From the NCBI GenBank assembly GCA_900551955.1, contig UWSE01000006.1:1-29514 (forward strand): 29,514 bases of DNA, in the 5' to 3' direction. Every line of letters begins with the position of its first letter. Positions within the stretch are counted from its first letter, which is position 1. This document shows, in pieces, positions 18,137 through 26,350 of this stretch. Origin of the DNA: an uncultured Mollicutes bacterium. GTDB taxonomy: Bacteria; Bacillota_I; Bacilli_A; UBA3375. Both the position numbers and the translations under genes were made by a program. The notes below the pieces were generated by a model that ran no database searches, had not been told where the DNA came from, and was given only the letters and a program-made list of their open reading frames with translations.

Positions 18137-19087
18137 CTAACTTTCTCCAAACAAGTGAGAAATACTACTTCCTTCATACACATTTAAGATAGCTGTAGCA
18201 ACAATTTCTGCGACACTGATTATTTCAATCTTATCGGATTGTTTTTCTGAAGGTAAGTTGATTGTATCTGTTATGACTAATTTTTTAATTGGTGATGCTT
18301 CTAAACGTTCTATCGCTGGGTTTGATAATACTCCATGCACACAGATTGCATAAACTTCACTAGCTCCCGCATCTATTAACGCTTGCGCTCCGGCAGTTAG
18401 TGTACCTGCCGTATCAACGATGTCATCCACCATAATACAAGTTTTATCTTTAACATCCCCGATAATTGCAGTAATTTCTGCTTTATTAGGTTCAGGACGA
18501 CGTTTATCTAAAATCGCAATTGGTGCTTCAACTAATTTACCTATATTCCGTGCACGTTTAACTCCGCCATGATCTGGCGAAACAATTACCGCATTTTGCG
18601 TATCGATATTATCTAAGATATATTGTTTAATTGGTAATAATGATGTTAAGTGATCCGTTGGTATATCAAAGAATCCTTGAATTTGGCTAGCATGTAAATC
18701 AATAGCAATAATACGGTTAGCACCTGCTACTTGTAGCATGTTAGCAACTAATTTCGCACTAATTGGTTGACGACTACGAGCTTTACGGTCTTGACGTGAA
18801 TATCCATAGTAAGGAATTACCACATTGATTTCTTTAGCACTAGCACGTTTTAAGGCATCGATAAAGATTAATAATTCCATTAAGTTATCGTTAACCGGAC
18901 ATGAAGTTGATTGAATTACAAATACAACGTCATTACGAACGCTATCTTCGATGTTAATTTGAATTTCACCATCAGCGAATTTTTTAACCTCACATTTAGA
19001 TAATTCTACACCCATATTTTTCGCTACTTTTTGAGCTAATGGTTGGTTAGCATTTAAACTAAAGATTCTTAAATTATTACTGTTCAT
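18137..19087 (-). CDS. prs: ribose-phosphate pyrophosphokinase
   Basis: A 316-residue PRPP synthase making 5-phosphoribosyl diphosphate from ribose 5-phosphate and ATP for nucleotide and amino-acid synthesis. Visible motifs: FADGEIQINIEDSVRNDVVF near the N-terminus, PYYGYSRQDRKARSRQPISA (about 96-115), SPDHGGVKRAR and the PRPP loop MVDDIVDTAGTL (about 217-228). It starts in the glmU stop (TAATG) after GGGAG. Length is typical of class I. Confidence 0.95.
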   Translation of the reverse strand: MNSNNLRIFSLNANQPLAQKVAKNMGVELSKCEVKKFADGEIQINIEDSVRNDVVFVIQSTSCPVNDNLMELLIFIDALKRASAKEINVVIPYYGYSRQDRKARSRQPISAKLVANMLQVAGANRIIAIDLHASQIQGFFDIPTDHLTSLLPIKQYILDNIDTQNAVIVSPDHGGVKRARNIGKLVEAPIAILDKRRPEPNKAEITAIIGDVKDKTCIMVDDIVDTAGTLTAGAQALIDAGASEVYAICVHGVLSNPAIERLEASPIKKLVITDTINLPSEKQSDKIEIISVAEIVATAILNVYEGSSISHLFGES

Positions 19088-20406
19088 TATTTTCTCCCAC
19101 GATTTTTACGTTCTTTAATCACTTCACGTTCCCGAGCTATAACCAATTTATCTTTTGGGATTTTATTTAAACTAACAGTACTTCCGGCCGCAATTAAACA
19201 ATCTTTTTCAACAGTAATTGGGGCAATTAAAGTTACATTACTACCTATAAAACAATTGTCTTTAATAATAGTTTTGTGTTTGTTAACTCCATCATAATTG
19301 GCAGTAATAACACCACAACCAATATTAACATTTTTACCAATTGCACTATCACCTAAATATGTTAAGTGGGCAGCTTTTGAATGATCTTTAACTGTCGTAT
19401 TTTTGACTTCAACAAAGTTACCAATTTTACACCAATTACCAATTTTACTATTAGTATGAATGTGGGCTTGAGGTCCAACTAAAGTATCTGTTCCAATCAC
19501 ACTATTGTCAATGGTATTCCCTTGTTTTAACGTACAATTAGCACCAATTTTACATTCACCGTAAATAATGTTATTAGGTTCTATCACAGTTCCAGGACCA
19601 ATTTTAACTTTAGGTCCAATAAACGTTGAACTTTGGTCAATAATTTTAACTCCATTTAGTTGCAAATTGGTATTAATACGTTTTTGTAAAATCGATGTTG
19701 CTTGATCTAGTGCGACTAAGTCATTAATTCCTTTAATCTCATCACTATCTTCACACACAAATGCAGCAACACGTTGTTTATTGTTGTTAAAAATTTCGAC
19801 TAAGTCAGTTAAATAATACTCTTTTTGTTTATTATTATTTTTAATTTTATCAATATATTTAAATAATAATTTGGTATCAAAACAATAAATTCCTGAGTTA
19901 ATTTCTTTGATTTGACGTTGCGTAAAAGTTGCATCTTTTTCTTCCACAATCGCAGTTACACTTCCAATATCATTACGGATAATACGTCCATAACCGGTTG
20001 GGTTTTCAACTTTTGCTGTTAGGATTGTCATCGCACTTTTTTCTTGTTTGTGTTTTTTAATTAATTTTTTAAAAGTATCACTACTCACAAGTGGTGTGTC
20101 TCCACAGACAATTACCGTAATCCCATTTTTATTTCTAAATTTTGATTTACAAACTTTAACCGCGTGTCCTGTTCCTAATTGTTGTTTTTGCTCAACGTAA
20201 TCATAATTAAAATTATCAATGGCATTTAATACTTCTTCTTTTTTGTATCCAACAACTAAAGTATGATCTTTAATTCCTGCCTGTTGAAGGTTAGATAAAA
20301 CGTGATTGACCATCTCATAACCTAATAATTTTTGGACAACTTTCGGCGCTTCAGTTTTCATTCTTGTACCTTTTCCGGCACTTAATATTATTGACTCAAC
20401 TTGCAT
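19087..20406 (-). CDS. glmU: bifunctional GlmU: GlcNAc-1-P uridyltransferase / GlcN-1-P acetyltransferase
   Basis: A 439-residue enzyme making UDP-GlcNAc for cell wall and other glycans. The uridyltransferase domain opens with ILSAGKGTRMK (7-17). The C-terminal half is a left-handed beta-helix seen as hexapeptide repeats (about 245-430, e.g. IGPGTV, IGANCT, IGNWCK, IGCGVI) with HLTYLGDS and ANYDGVNKHKT of the acetyltransferase site. It is slightly shorter than B. subtilis GlmU. First gene of the long block, behind a near-perfect promoter and AGGAG. Confidence 0.95.
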   Translation of the reverse strand: MQVESIILSAGKGTRMKTEAPKVVQKLLGYEMVNHVLSNLQQAGIKDHTLVVGYKKEEVLNAIDNFNYDYVEQKQQLGTGHAVKVCKSKFRNKNGITVIVCGDTPLVSSDTFKKLIKKHKQEKSAMTILTAKVENPTGYGRIIRNDIGSVTAIVEEKDATFTQRQIKEINSGIYCFDTKLLFKYIDKIKNNNKQKEYYLTDLVEIFNNNKQRVAAFVCEDSDEIKGINDLVALDQATSILQKRINTNLQLNGVKIIDQSSTFIGPKVKIGPGTVIEPNNIIYGECKIGANCTLKQGNTIDNSVIGTDTLVGPQAHIHTNSKIGNWCKIGNFVEVKNTTVKDHSKAAHLTYLGDSAIGKNVNIGCGVITANYDGVNKHKTIIKDNCFIGSNVTLIAPITVEKDCLIAAGSTVSLNKIPKDKLVIAREREVIKERKNRGRK

Positions 20407-20427
20407 TATTTTACTCCTATTTACTTT

Positions 20428-20456
20428 ATTATATAGGTTTTTTTGGTGTTTGTCAA
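20428..20456 (-). promoter_or_regulatory. consensus sigma-A promoter of the glmU block
   Basis: TTGACA (20451-20456), 17-base spacer, TATAAT (20428-20433) on the - strand: both hexamers match consensus. The transcript would start about 15-20 bases before glmU. No other promoter this strong is seen down to about 4.8 kb, so it may drive all 15 genes. Confidence 0.85.
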
Positions 20457-20468
20457 TAGCTTCATTTT

Positions 20469-20498
20469 AAAAAAAGATACACTAAAAAGTGTATCTTT
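20469..20498 (-). terminator. intrinsic terminator after rplL
   Basis: AAAGATACAC (20473-20482) and GTGTATCTTT (20489-20498) make a 10-bp stem with a 6-base loop, followed on the - transcript by a U-run. It separates rplJ-rplL from glmU, so rpoB is not co-transcribed as in many bacteria. Confidence 0.85.
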
Positions 20499-20507
20499 AA
20501 TTAAGCA

Positions 20508-20873
20508 TTATTTTAATTCAACGCTAGCTCCAGCTTCTTCTAATTGAGCTTTTAAGTCGTTTGCTTCATCAGCAGGAACTCCTGCCTTAACAACTCCACC
20601 GTTGTCAGCTAATTCTTTAGCTTCTTTTAATCCTAATTCAGCATTGATAGAACGGATTACTTTAATTACTGCTAATTTTTGGTCACCAGCAGATGCTAAT
20701 ACAACATCTTTGTTTCCACCGTCTGCTCCAGCTCCATCAGCAGCTCCAGCAGCAGCAACAGCTACAGGTGCAGCAGCGCTAACTCCAAATTCTTCTTCAA
20801 TAGCTTTTACTAAGTCGTTTAATTCTAAAACTGACATTTTTTTAATTTCTTCAATAAATTTTTGTGTATCCAT
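20508..20873 (-). CDS. rplL: 50S ribosomal protein L7/L12
   Basis: A 121-residue stalk protein that recruits translation GTPases. The N-terminal dimerisation part (about 1-33) is followed by an Ala/Gly-rich hinge (about 34-52) and the globular C-terminal domain with KLAVIKVIRSINAELGLKEAKELAD and a final GASVELK. AAGGAG lies five bases before the ATG. Length and order after rplJ are standard. Confidence 0.96.
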   Translation of the reverse strand: MDTQKFIEEIKKMSVLELNDLVKAIEEEFGVSAAAPVAVAAAGAADGAGADGGNKDVVLASAGDQKLAVIKVIRSINAELGLKEAKELADNGGVVKAGVPADEANDLKAQLEEAGASVELK

Positions 20874-20899
20874 CTTTTCTCCTTATCTATTTTTAATTA

Positions 20900-21535
20900 T
20901 TATTCTTCGCTTGCAGTTTTATCATCACTACTTGCTTCAGGTGTTGTTTCTTCAACAACTTCTTCTTGAGTTTCCTCTTCACTAGCAGGCGCTTCTTCGC
21001 TTGCTGTTTCTTCTTTAACTGGTTCTTCTACTGCACTTTCAGCAGCTGGTTGTTGTTCAGCAACTTGACTTAAAGTTTGAGCTAAACCACGCATTGGTGC
21101 TTGAAGTACAGAAAGTAACATAGATAACAATCCATCGCGACTTGGAAGAGTTGCTAATTCTCTAATTTGTGCTTCATCTGCAAAGCTTCCTTCCATAGTA
21201 CCAGCTTTTAATTTTAATACTTCGTGTTCTTTACTAAAGTTATTTAACACACGAGCAGCAGCTGTTACGTCATCATAACTAAATGCTACGGCACAAGGAC
21301 CTTTTAAGTAATCTTCCATTTGTTCTAAGTTTAGTTCTTTATACGCACGAGATGAGATGTTGTTTTTAATAACTTTTAATTCAACTCCTTCAGCACGTAA
21401 TTGTTTACGTAAATCTTTTAACTCTTCTACTGTTAAACCAGCATATTCAACTATTACTGTTGCAACCGAATTATTTAATTTTTCAACGATTTCAGTTACT
21501 TCTTGTTGTTTTTTATTAATTGCTTGTTGGCTCAT
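20900..21535 (-). CDS. rplJ: 50S ribosomal protein L10 with long acidic tail
   Basis: The L10 base of the ribosomal stalk. Residues 1-165 are the canonical protein, beginning MSQQAINKKQQEVTEIVEKL and reaching the L12-binding helix near LLSVLQAPMRGLAQTLSQVAEQ. An extra tail of about 45 residues follows, almost only Glu, Ala, Ser, Thr and Val, giving 211 residues against about 165-175 in most L10. The start at 21535 follows GGGGGAAG; an earlier in-frame Met lies in the leader hairpin. The tail sits next to the L12 attachment helix; its role is unknown. Confidence 0.93.
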   Translation of the reverse strand: MSQQAINKKQQEVTEIVEKLNNSVATVIVEYAGLTVEELKDLRKQLRAEGVELKVIKNNISSRAYKELNLEQMEDYLKGPCAVAFSYDDVTAAARVLNNFSKEHEVLKLKAGTMEGSFADEAQIRELATLPSRDGLLSMLLSVLQAPMRGLAQTLSQVAEQQPAAESAVEEPVKEETASEEAPASEEETQEEVVEETTPEASSDDKTASEE

Positions 21536-21558
21536 GATCTTCCCCCTTTCCTTTTTAA

Positions 21559-21649
21559 CCAAAAAAAACCTGCATAGCAAAAAGCCATACAGGTTAGTAC
21601 AATGAGTACCTCGGTAGGATTTATGGTTACCTACTGTCTTTGGCTTTTC
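21559..21649 (-). ncRNA. L10 leader (rplJ-rplL autoregulatory leader)
   Basis: The 5' leader of rplJ folds like the Bacillota L10 leader. It has an upstream hairpin with GTAGG pairing to CCTAC (21616-21640 region). A last hairpin AACCTGTATGGC / GCTATGCAGGTT (21567-21595, 12 bp with two G-U pairs) is followed by eight U, i.e. an intrinsic-terminator-like attenuator. By the family model, free L10(L12)4 binds the leader and lowers expression. It lies between a promoter and the rplJ Shine-Dalgarno. Confidence 0.85.
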
Positions 21650-21655
21650 TTAATT

Positions 21656-21685
21656 ATTATAACAAATATTAGCCAAAGATGTTAA
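21656..21685 (-). promoter_or_regulatory. promoter of rplJ-rplL
   Basis: TTAACA (21680-21685), 18-base spacer and TATAAT (21656-21661) on the - strand. The -35 overlaps the pgsA stop codon. Transcription would begin near 21649, giving the L10 leader. Confidence 0.7.
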
Positions 21686-22230
21686 TATTTTTTGTTCTTA
21701 ATTCCCTTAGTAAAGAAAATCGCATATACAATAAATGAATATATTAAAAATGCTAAAGTTATTAACAGTAGGATATTAGCAAATTTATTAGGAATGTTAG
21801 GGAAAATAACTAAAATTAGACAACTTACATAAAAAACCAGTGTTGATATTTTTCCCCAGATTTTGGCACCTTCAATTCGTTTTGTTACACCAACACAGAT
21901 TATCCCTAGCACTGCTAATACCACCTCTTTGATGACAAATAAGACACATACAACTAACGCAAACTTATAGCGATACATTAACACAATAAGCAAGCTGAAT
22001 TGTAAAAGCTTATCTGCTACAGGATCTATAATCTTACCCCAATCGGTAATCATATTAAACTTACGTGCAATTAGCCCATCTAAAAAATCAGTAAATTCCA
22101 TAAAAGCTAATAACCCAAACGCAAGTGGGTAGTTTTCAAACTTAATATAACTCGTTACAAAGATTGGAATAATTAAGATTCGTAAATAGCATAAACAGTT
22201 AGGAATAGAAAATAAATCACGGACCTTCAT
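21682..22230 (-). CDS. pgsA: CDP-diacylglycerol-glycerol-3-phosphate 3-phosphatidyltransferase
   Basis: A 182-residue membrane enzyme of phosphatidylglycerol synthesis. The CDP-alcohol phosphotransferase motif D-G-x2-A-R-x8-G-x3-D-x3-D is complete: Asp48, Asp51, Gly52, Ala55, Arg56, Gly65, Asp69, Asp73. Several hydrophobic helices surround it, and KRIEGAKIWGK (after residue 115) is the basic loop of PgsA. Start at 22230 follows GGAG; an earlier Met has no such site. It occupies the place between nusG and rplJ where rplK-rplA usually lie. Confidence 0.88.
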   Translation of the reverse strand: MKVRDLFSIPNCLCYLRILIIPIFVTSYIKFENYPLAFGLLAFMEFTDFLDGLIARKFNMITDWGKIIDPVADKLLQFSLLIVLMYRYKFALVVCVLFVIKEVVLAVLGIICVGVTKRIEGAKIWGKISTLVFYVSCLILVIFPNIPNKFANILLLITLAFLIYSFIVYAIFFTKGIKNKKY

Positions 22231-22255
22231 TTCACTCCAAACCAATTTTACTTAA

Positions 22256-22789
22256 TTATTTAGTTTTACGAATTTGATCAAAATCAAATAATTCAGAAGC
22301 AGTATCATCTCCTAATAAACTATTAACTTCTAATTCTATTTTTTCGTTTTGTGGATCAATACTAACAACACGTAGTTGTTGCCCATCGTATAAATCGTGA
22401 CCTTCAACGATTACAGTATCACCAACATTTAGCTCAATACCTATTTGGTCGGCTACATTTTTCATAACAGTGATTTCATCATCTTCCATTGGACTTGGTT
22501 TTTCTTTCATACTTGAGATACCTGAGTATCCTGTTACATATTGTATTCCACGTACAAAGAAAATTGCTTCATTAGAGTTTTCCATTTGAACAAAAATGTA
22601 TCCTGGATATAATAAACGTTCTTTACGTTTTAATTGATTACGCACAAAACTATATTCTTGAATTGTAGGTAAATAGATTTCTCCAATTAAATTATCCATG
22701 TGTTCTTTATTAATTTGTGCTTTTAAACTATCAATTACTTTTTGCTCATAGCCATTGAAAGTTCTTACTCCAAACCATTTTTTTTTCAT
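22256..22789 (-). CDS. nusG: transcription termination/antitermination factor NusG
   Basis: A 177-residue elongation factor. The NGN domain (about 1-110) begins KKWFGVRTFNGYEQKV and has the YPGYIFVQM core (about 61-69) with FVRGIQYVTGYSG. The KOW domain (about 120-175) starts at ELNVGDTVIVEGHDLYDGQQ; its GxF-type loop is replaced by HDLYDG. TTAGGAG lies seven bases before the ATG. It follows secE as usual. Confidence 0.93.
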   Translation of the reverse strand: MKKKWFGVRTFNGYEQKVIDSLKAQINKEHMDNLIGEIYLPTIQEYSFVRNQLKRKERLLYPGYIFVQMENSNEAIFFVRGIQYVTGYSGISSMKEKPSPMEDDEITVMKNVADQIGIELNVGDTVIVEGHDLYDGQQLRVVSIDPQNEKIELEVNSLLGDDTASELFDFDQIRKTK

Positions 22790-22801
22790 TAAAACTCCTA
22801 A

Positions 22802-22972
22802 TTATGCATATAAGAAACTAATTACATATTTAATTACTGAATCCATTACAGCCAAAATAATTGTTAATAAAACAATAACAAATAATGTTACACCAAAGAA
22901 TTTCATAACATTTTTACTTTTTGGCCACGTTACATCTTTAAGTGCTTGAAAATAACCTTTAATACTATTCAT
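22802..22972 (-). CDS. secE: preprotein translocase subunit SecE
   Basis: A 56-residue single-span membrane protein of the SecYEG channel. It starts MNSIKGYFQALKDVTWPKSK, with the conserved (V/T)TWP motif and amphipathic helix, followed by one hydrophobic helix (about 28-50). GGAG of its Shine-Dalgarno lies next to the rpmG stop. The position between rpmG and nusG is the classical one. Confidence 0.93.
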   Translation of the reverse strand: MNSIKGYFQALKDVTWPKSKNVMKFFGVTLFVIVLLTIILAVMDSVIKYVISFLYA

Positions 22973-22980
22973 TGTCGCTC

Positions 22981-23109
22981 CTATTTATTTTCTTTATGCA
23001 TTGTATGTTTTTTGCAGTGTTTGCAATATTTCTTCACTACTAAACGTTCTTGCATGTTACTTTTTTTCACACTGTAGTTTGAATGCATGCATTCACTACA
23101 GACTAACAA
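22981..23109 (-). CDS. rpmG: 50S ribosomal protein L33, 5' end altered by phage junction
   Basis: The frame encodes KTKILLVCSECMHSNYS and ends KKYCKHCKKHTMHKENK, an L33 with both zinc-ribbon Cys pairs (CSEC, CKHC). The residues before the first Cys also match L33, yet there is no ATG. The frame opens at 23124 right after a TAG (23125-23127), and the only start-like codon is TTG (23107-23109) without a Shine-Dalgarno. These first codons overlap the last codons of the phage portal gene in another frame. Either L33 is made from a poor start, or this copy is 5'-truncated and another rpmG serves. The C-terminal part leads normally into secE. Confidence 0.75.
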   Translation of the reverse strand: MLVCSECMHSNYSVKKSNMQERLVVKKYCKHCKKHTMHKENK

Positions 23110-24601
23110 TATTTTTGTTTTGTTCTATCGCTTGTGATTTGAAATCGTTCATTATAGTTTCATTTTCTTTTTTCTCACTATTGTTAAAAATATGGTTTTC
23201 AACTCTAACTTGTGTATTTAATTCTCTAAATATTTCATCAATTTTTTCATTAGAGTAGTTGTATACCTCTCTTAAATATTGTTTCTTAGAAATAATGTTC
23301 CCTACAACCTCATTATAAAGTCTCGCATTTCTTTCGTTAGTAGTTTCTATCTCTGTATAGTCAAACTCAATCTCTGGTGTTGATACACCTAATAACATTG
23401 ATATAGTTTCAAAGATAGACACTAAGTTTCTACGGAACACTTTGTTGTATCTTTCTTTTGTAGTGAATGTTTTATTTCTTAACATTACTACCTCTGTTGC
23501 TGTTCGTGGTGTAGATGAAATGTTTACACTTAACTCATCACCATCAATATTTAATTTATTAGCAATAAGTCTAATGATAGTATCAATAGTATTTTTGTAC
23601 TCTTTAATTCTAATGTCTGTATCTACGACTTGTAGTAAGTTGTTTGCTCTTTCATCATCTCCTACAAACAATTGGTAGTACTCGTTGTTAGGGTCAAAGT
23701 ATTTAACACCCTCTTGTACCCCACCATTAGCACAAGCAGGACTATTAGGTGTTGTAGTCATTAAAGTATCAGCAATAAACATTCTCTTTCTAGACACATT
23801 AATTTCATTTATCATATTATCATAGGCAATGTCTAAGTTTTTTAACTCATCATCTATAATAGATAAGATACTTGGGTGTCTTAATAAAGAGTTGCTTGGA
23901 TTAGAAATACTTTGTACTGTGTAAATGTAGAATAAGTCTTTCTCACTTACAATAGTACCACTAGGGTCAACACCTTTTCGTTTTTTCAACTCACTAGCAT
24001 CTAGTAAGTCTCCTAAGTAGTTTTCGTCCTCACTTTTGAAAAGATAATTTTCCACACTTGTAGTTTTTCTATCTAATCGCTTAATGTTTTGTACGAATGT
24101 TAAGTAGTACTCTTTTGGTTTTCCATCCACAATAGTATTGACGATATCTTGTGAAAAGATAACAACACCATTTACTCTTTTACCATTAGTACTTTGAATA
24201 AGCATTTGATTTCCTGGTATGAATGAAATGTCGACACCAAACTCACTTGGTAAAGTTGTAATAACACCACTACCAATAGCAAACACGGTCTCTAAAAAGT
24301 TTTGATAATTTTCAATAAACTTATTCTCTTTAAGTTCATATAAGAAAGTTTCTTTCTCATCTATGTTATCAAAGTTAAACTCAACATTAGCACTATTGAT
24401 TAAGTTTGCCATATACTCACACACTGTTTTACCAAAGTGTAGACTTTCTCGTTTACAATTTTGCTCTTTACCATTTACATAACTTGTGTAGTTATGAAAA
24501 CCTTGTATATTACCTAAATACAATTGATAAAAGTAGTTGTAGTTGTATGTACTATCATACTCTATACCAAACATTTCTCTTAACTCGTTAATTATTGGCA
24601 T
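23096..24601 (-). CDS. phage portal protein (SPP1 gp6-like)
   Basis: A 501-residue protein, close to the length of SPP1 gp6, and placed right after the large terminase, as portals are. It has the mixed alpha/beta character of the family, with TPRTATEVVMLRNKTFTTKER (about 370-390), a stretch typical of the portal stem/clip region. The ring would sit at a capsid vertex and bind terminase. AAAGGA precedes the start, which overlaps the terL end by 14 bases. Its last codons overlap the rpmG frame, so the natural C-terminus may be lost or replaced; no head morphogenesis, scaffold or capsid gene follows. Confidence 0.8.
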   Translation of the reverse strand: MPIINELREMFGIEYDSTYNYNYFYQLYLGNIQGFHNYTSYVNGKEQNCKRESLHFGKTVCEYMANLINSANVEFNFDNIDEKETFLYELKENKFIENYQNFLETVFAIGSGVITTLPSEFGVDISFIPGNQMLIQSTNGKRVNGVVIFSQDIVNTIVDGKPKEYYLTFVQNIKRLDRKTTSVENYLFKSEDENYLGDLLDASELKKRKGVDPSGTIVSEKDLFYIYTVQSISNPSNSLLRHPSILSIIDDELKNLDIAYDNMINEINVSRKRMFIADTLMTTTPNSPACANGGVQEGVKYFDPNNEYYQLFVGDDERANNLLQVVDTDIRIKEYKNTIDTIIRLIANKLNIDGDELSVNISSTPRTATEVVMLRNKTFTTKERYNKVFRRNLVSIFETISMLLGVSTPEIEFDYTEIETTNERNARLYNEVVGNIISKKQYLREVYNYSNEKIDEIFRELNTQVRVENHIFNNSEKKENETIMNDFKSQAIEQNKNIVSL

Positions 24602-25949
24602 TGTTTTCCTTTCTTATGACACTTGAATAAATTGTATCTATGTAGTTTAGAAATGAATACTCAAAACTATCTAGACTATCTATATCACTTGTTCCGTCAT
24701 CTTTTCTTACACCATTATTGTCATATTGTGCTGTCTCCAAAGCATTTAGTAAATTATCACATTGTTGTTGAATATGTAGTCTTTTGGTTGACATTAAAAG
24801 TTGTGTTAGCATAATTCTTGATGCTATATTACTTTCTTTATTTATTCCTTTTCTTTTATTTACTTTTGAAATGAATATACCACCAACATTTAAAACATTT
24901 AATAGATTTGTGACAACTTTGTAAAATGATAAACTCGCACTATCTATAAAAACATTGATATTTGTTCTATACAACTCCCCATAGTATTTACAAAACTTGA
25001 CTAGGTCGTTGGCATAGTCGTTGATATCTTTATCGCCTTGACTTACTCCATTTTTATGATAGTAAGTGGCAAGCACTCGCACATCGCCAAAGTCTTTGCT
25101 AATTGCTGATAAGGTAAAAGTTGTAGCATCGCTATCCCCATAATCCACACCAACTTGTAATCTATAATTGTATGAATTAAACTTTTCTCTATCTATTAAG
25201 TTTTGGTAGTTGTATTGTCTATATACCGCATTACTAAGTAAACCAAACTCCCCTAGAAACTCAAAACGATAAGTTTCGTAGTCCAACTCTTTCATTAAGT
25301 TGATTTCATTAAGTTTCTCTCTTGGTAAAAGTCGCTCAATATCTTTATAAGTAGTTTCCAATATTGTCATTTGGTTTGTTTCTAATAACTCGCTTTTATA
25401 AACATTAGTCCAATGTAATCTCTCTCGTTGTGGATTTCCTGTGTAGATTTTTACACAATAAGAGTTTCCGCTAGCATCAACCGCCTCGTGTTTAGCAAGT
25501 GTTGTGTTTAACATTATAAAGTTTTCTTTCTTGCTAATTTGTTGAAACTCATCAAACCAAACAAAGGCTAGTTTGTGTACTGGTTGAAAACCTTTAAGTC
25601 CCTCTTTATCTAAACCCTTAAAGTAAATGACTTGTCCGGTTCTTTTGTTAGTAAGTCTCTCTGGTCTTACCCTTTTAATCCAATCGTTCGCTAAACCCCA
25701 CTCGTGTAGAACATCTAAAACACTTTGAAACACACTATCTCTAATTTGTGCTTGTTCATTTCGCATTATTAAGATATCTCCACTAGGGTTAGTAAGTGCT
25801 GAGATTAAAGCAAGTCTTGACATTGAGAATGTTTTCCCACTATCACGACCACATAAAGCATAATAGGTTTCTCGCTTATGATTTAAAACACTCTTTAATG
25901 GTTCTCGTAAATCACCGTTAAAGATATCGTTTAATGGAATGTTAATCAT
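24588..25949 (-). CDS. phage terminase large subunit
   Basis: A 453-residue DNA-packaging motor (Terminase_3-like). The ATPase domain has Walker A CGRDSGKT (33-40) and Walker B LAFVWFDE (Asp133, Glu134). The C-terminal RNase H-like nuclease shows VGVDYGDSDA (Asp269), NVFIDSAS (near 325) and a late acidic DIDSLDSFEY (near 430). It uses AGA/AGG for Arg and CTT for Leu more than the housekeeping genes, a sign of separate origin. GAGGAAATAGAG lies before the start, which overlaps the small-terminase gene by 8 bases. Confidence 0.9.
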   Translation of the reverse strand: MINIPLNDIFNGDLREPLKSVLNHKRETYYALCGRDSGKTFSMSRLALISALTNPSGDILIMRNEQAQIRDSVFQSVLDVLHEWGLANDWIKRVRPERLTNKRTGQVIYFKGLDKEGLKGFQPVHKLAFVWFDEFQQISKKENFIMLNTTLAKHEAVDASGNSYCVKIYTGNPQRERLHWTNVYKSELLETNQMTILETTYKDIERLLPREKLNEINLMKELDYETYRFEFLGEFGLLSNAVYRQYNYQNLIDREKFNSYNYRLQVGVDYGDSDATTFTLSAISKDFGDVRVLATYYHKNGVSQGDKDINDYANDLVKFCKYYGELYRTNINVFIDSASLSFYKVVTNLLNVLNVGGIFISKVNKRKGINKESNIASRIMLTQLLMSTKRLHIQQQCDNLLNALETAQYDNNGVRKDDGTSDIDSLDSFEYSFLNYIDTIYSSVIRKENNANN

Positions 25950-26325
25950 TGGACTCTATTTCCTCTAAACCACCAAAGTTAAGCACAGGGGCTAGGTCGC
26001 TTGACCCGTCCTCGCTATCACTTGAAATGTTTAGATAATAAGCAAGTGCTAACATCAATAGTTTGTCTGAAACCTTTGATGACTTAAACAAAGAATCGTA
26101 AAATAATTTTTGGACTTGCTCCTCAAACTCACCCACCGCTTTGTGGTACTCCACATCGTCCTCAACTAATTCTATAAACTCCTCTGAGGTAAGGTTATAT
26201 AGTTTGGCAATGGTTTGGGGTTTAATCCCTTTCCTTGCTTTTGAATAGATTTCATCCATTTCCATTTTCGTAAACTCTCGGTTGTTTGACTCCTTAACAA
26301 TAGCATTGTCTATTGTGTCTATCAT
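25942..26325 (-). CDS. probable phage terminase small subunit
   Basis: A roughly 127-residue acidic, helical protein directly before the large terminase and overlapping it, the normal place for TerS. A helix-turn-helix-like part (KMEMDEIYSKARKGIKPQTIAKLYNLTSEEF, about 20-50 of the longer form, first residues of which fit DNA binding) precedes an oligomerisation region and an acidic tail. The call rests mainly on position. The start is uncertain: ATG at 26325 is 12 bases from AAAGG, while a TTG four codons earlier directly abuts it. Confidence 0.62.
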   Translation of the reverse strand: MIDTIDNAIVKESNNREFTKMEMDEIYSKARKGIKPQTIAKLYNLTSEEFIELVEDDVEYHKAVGEFEEQVQKLFYDSLFKSSKVSDKLLMLALAYYLNISSDSEDGSSDLAPVLNFGGLEEIESND

Positions 26326-26350
26326 ATGCTTTGTCAACCTTTCGTTTAAA

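Noticed and set aside
20602..20985. + strand frame of 127 codons opposite rplL and rplJ
   Set aside because: A shadow of two well-supported ribosomal protein genes.
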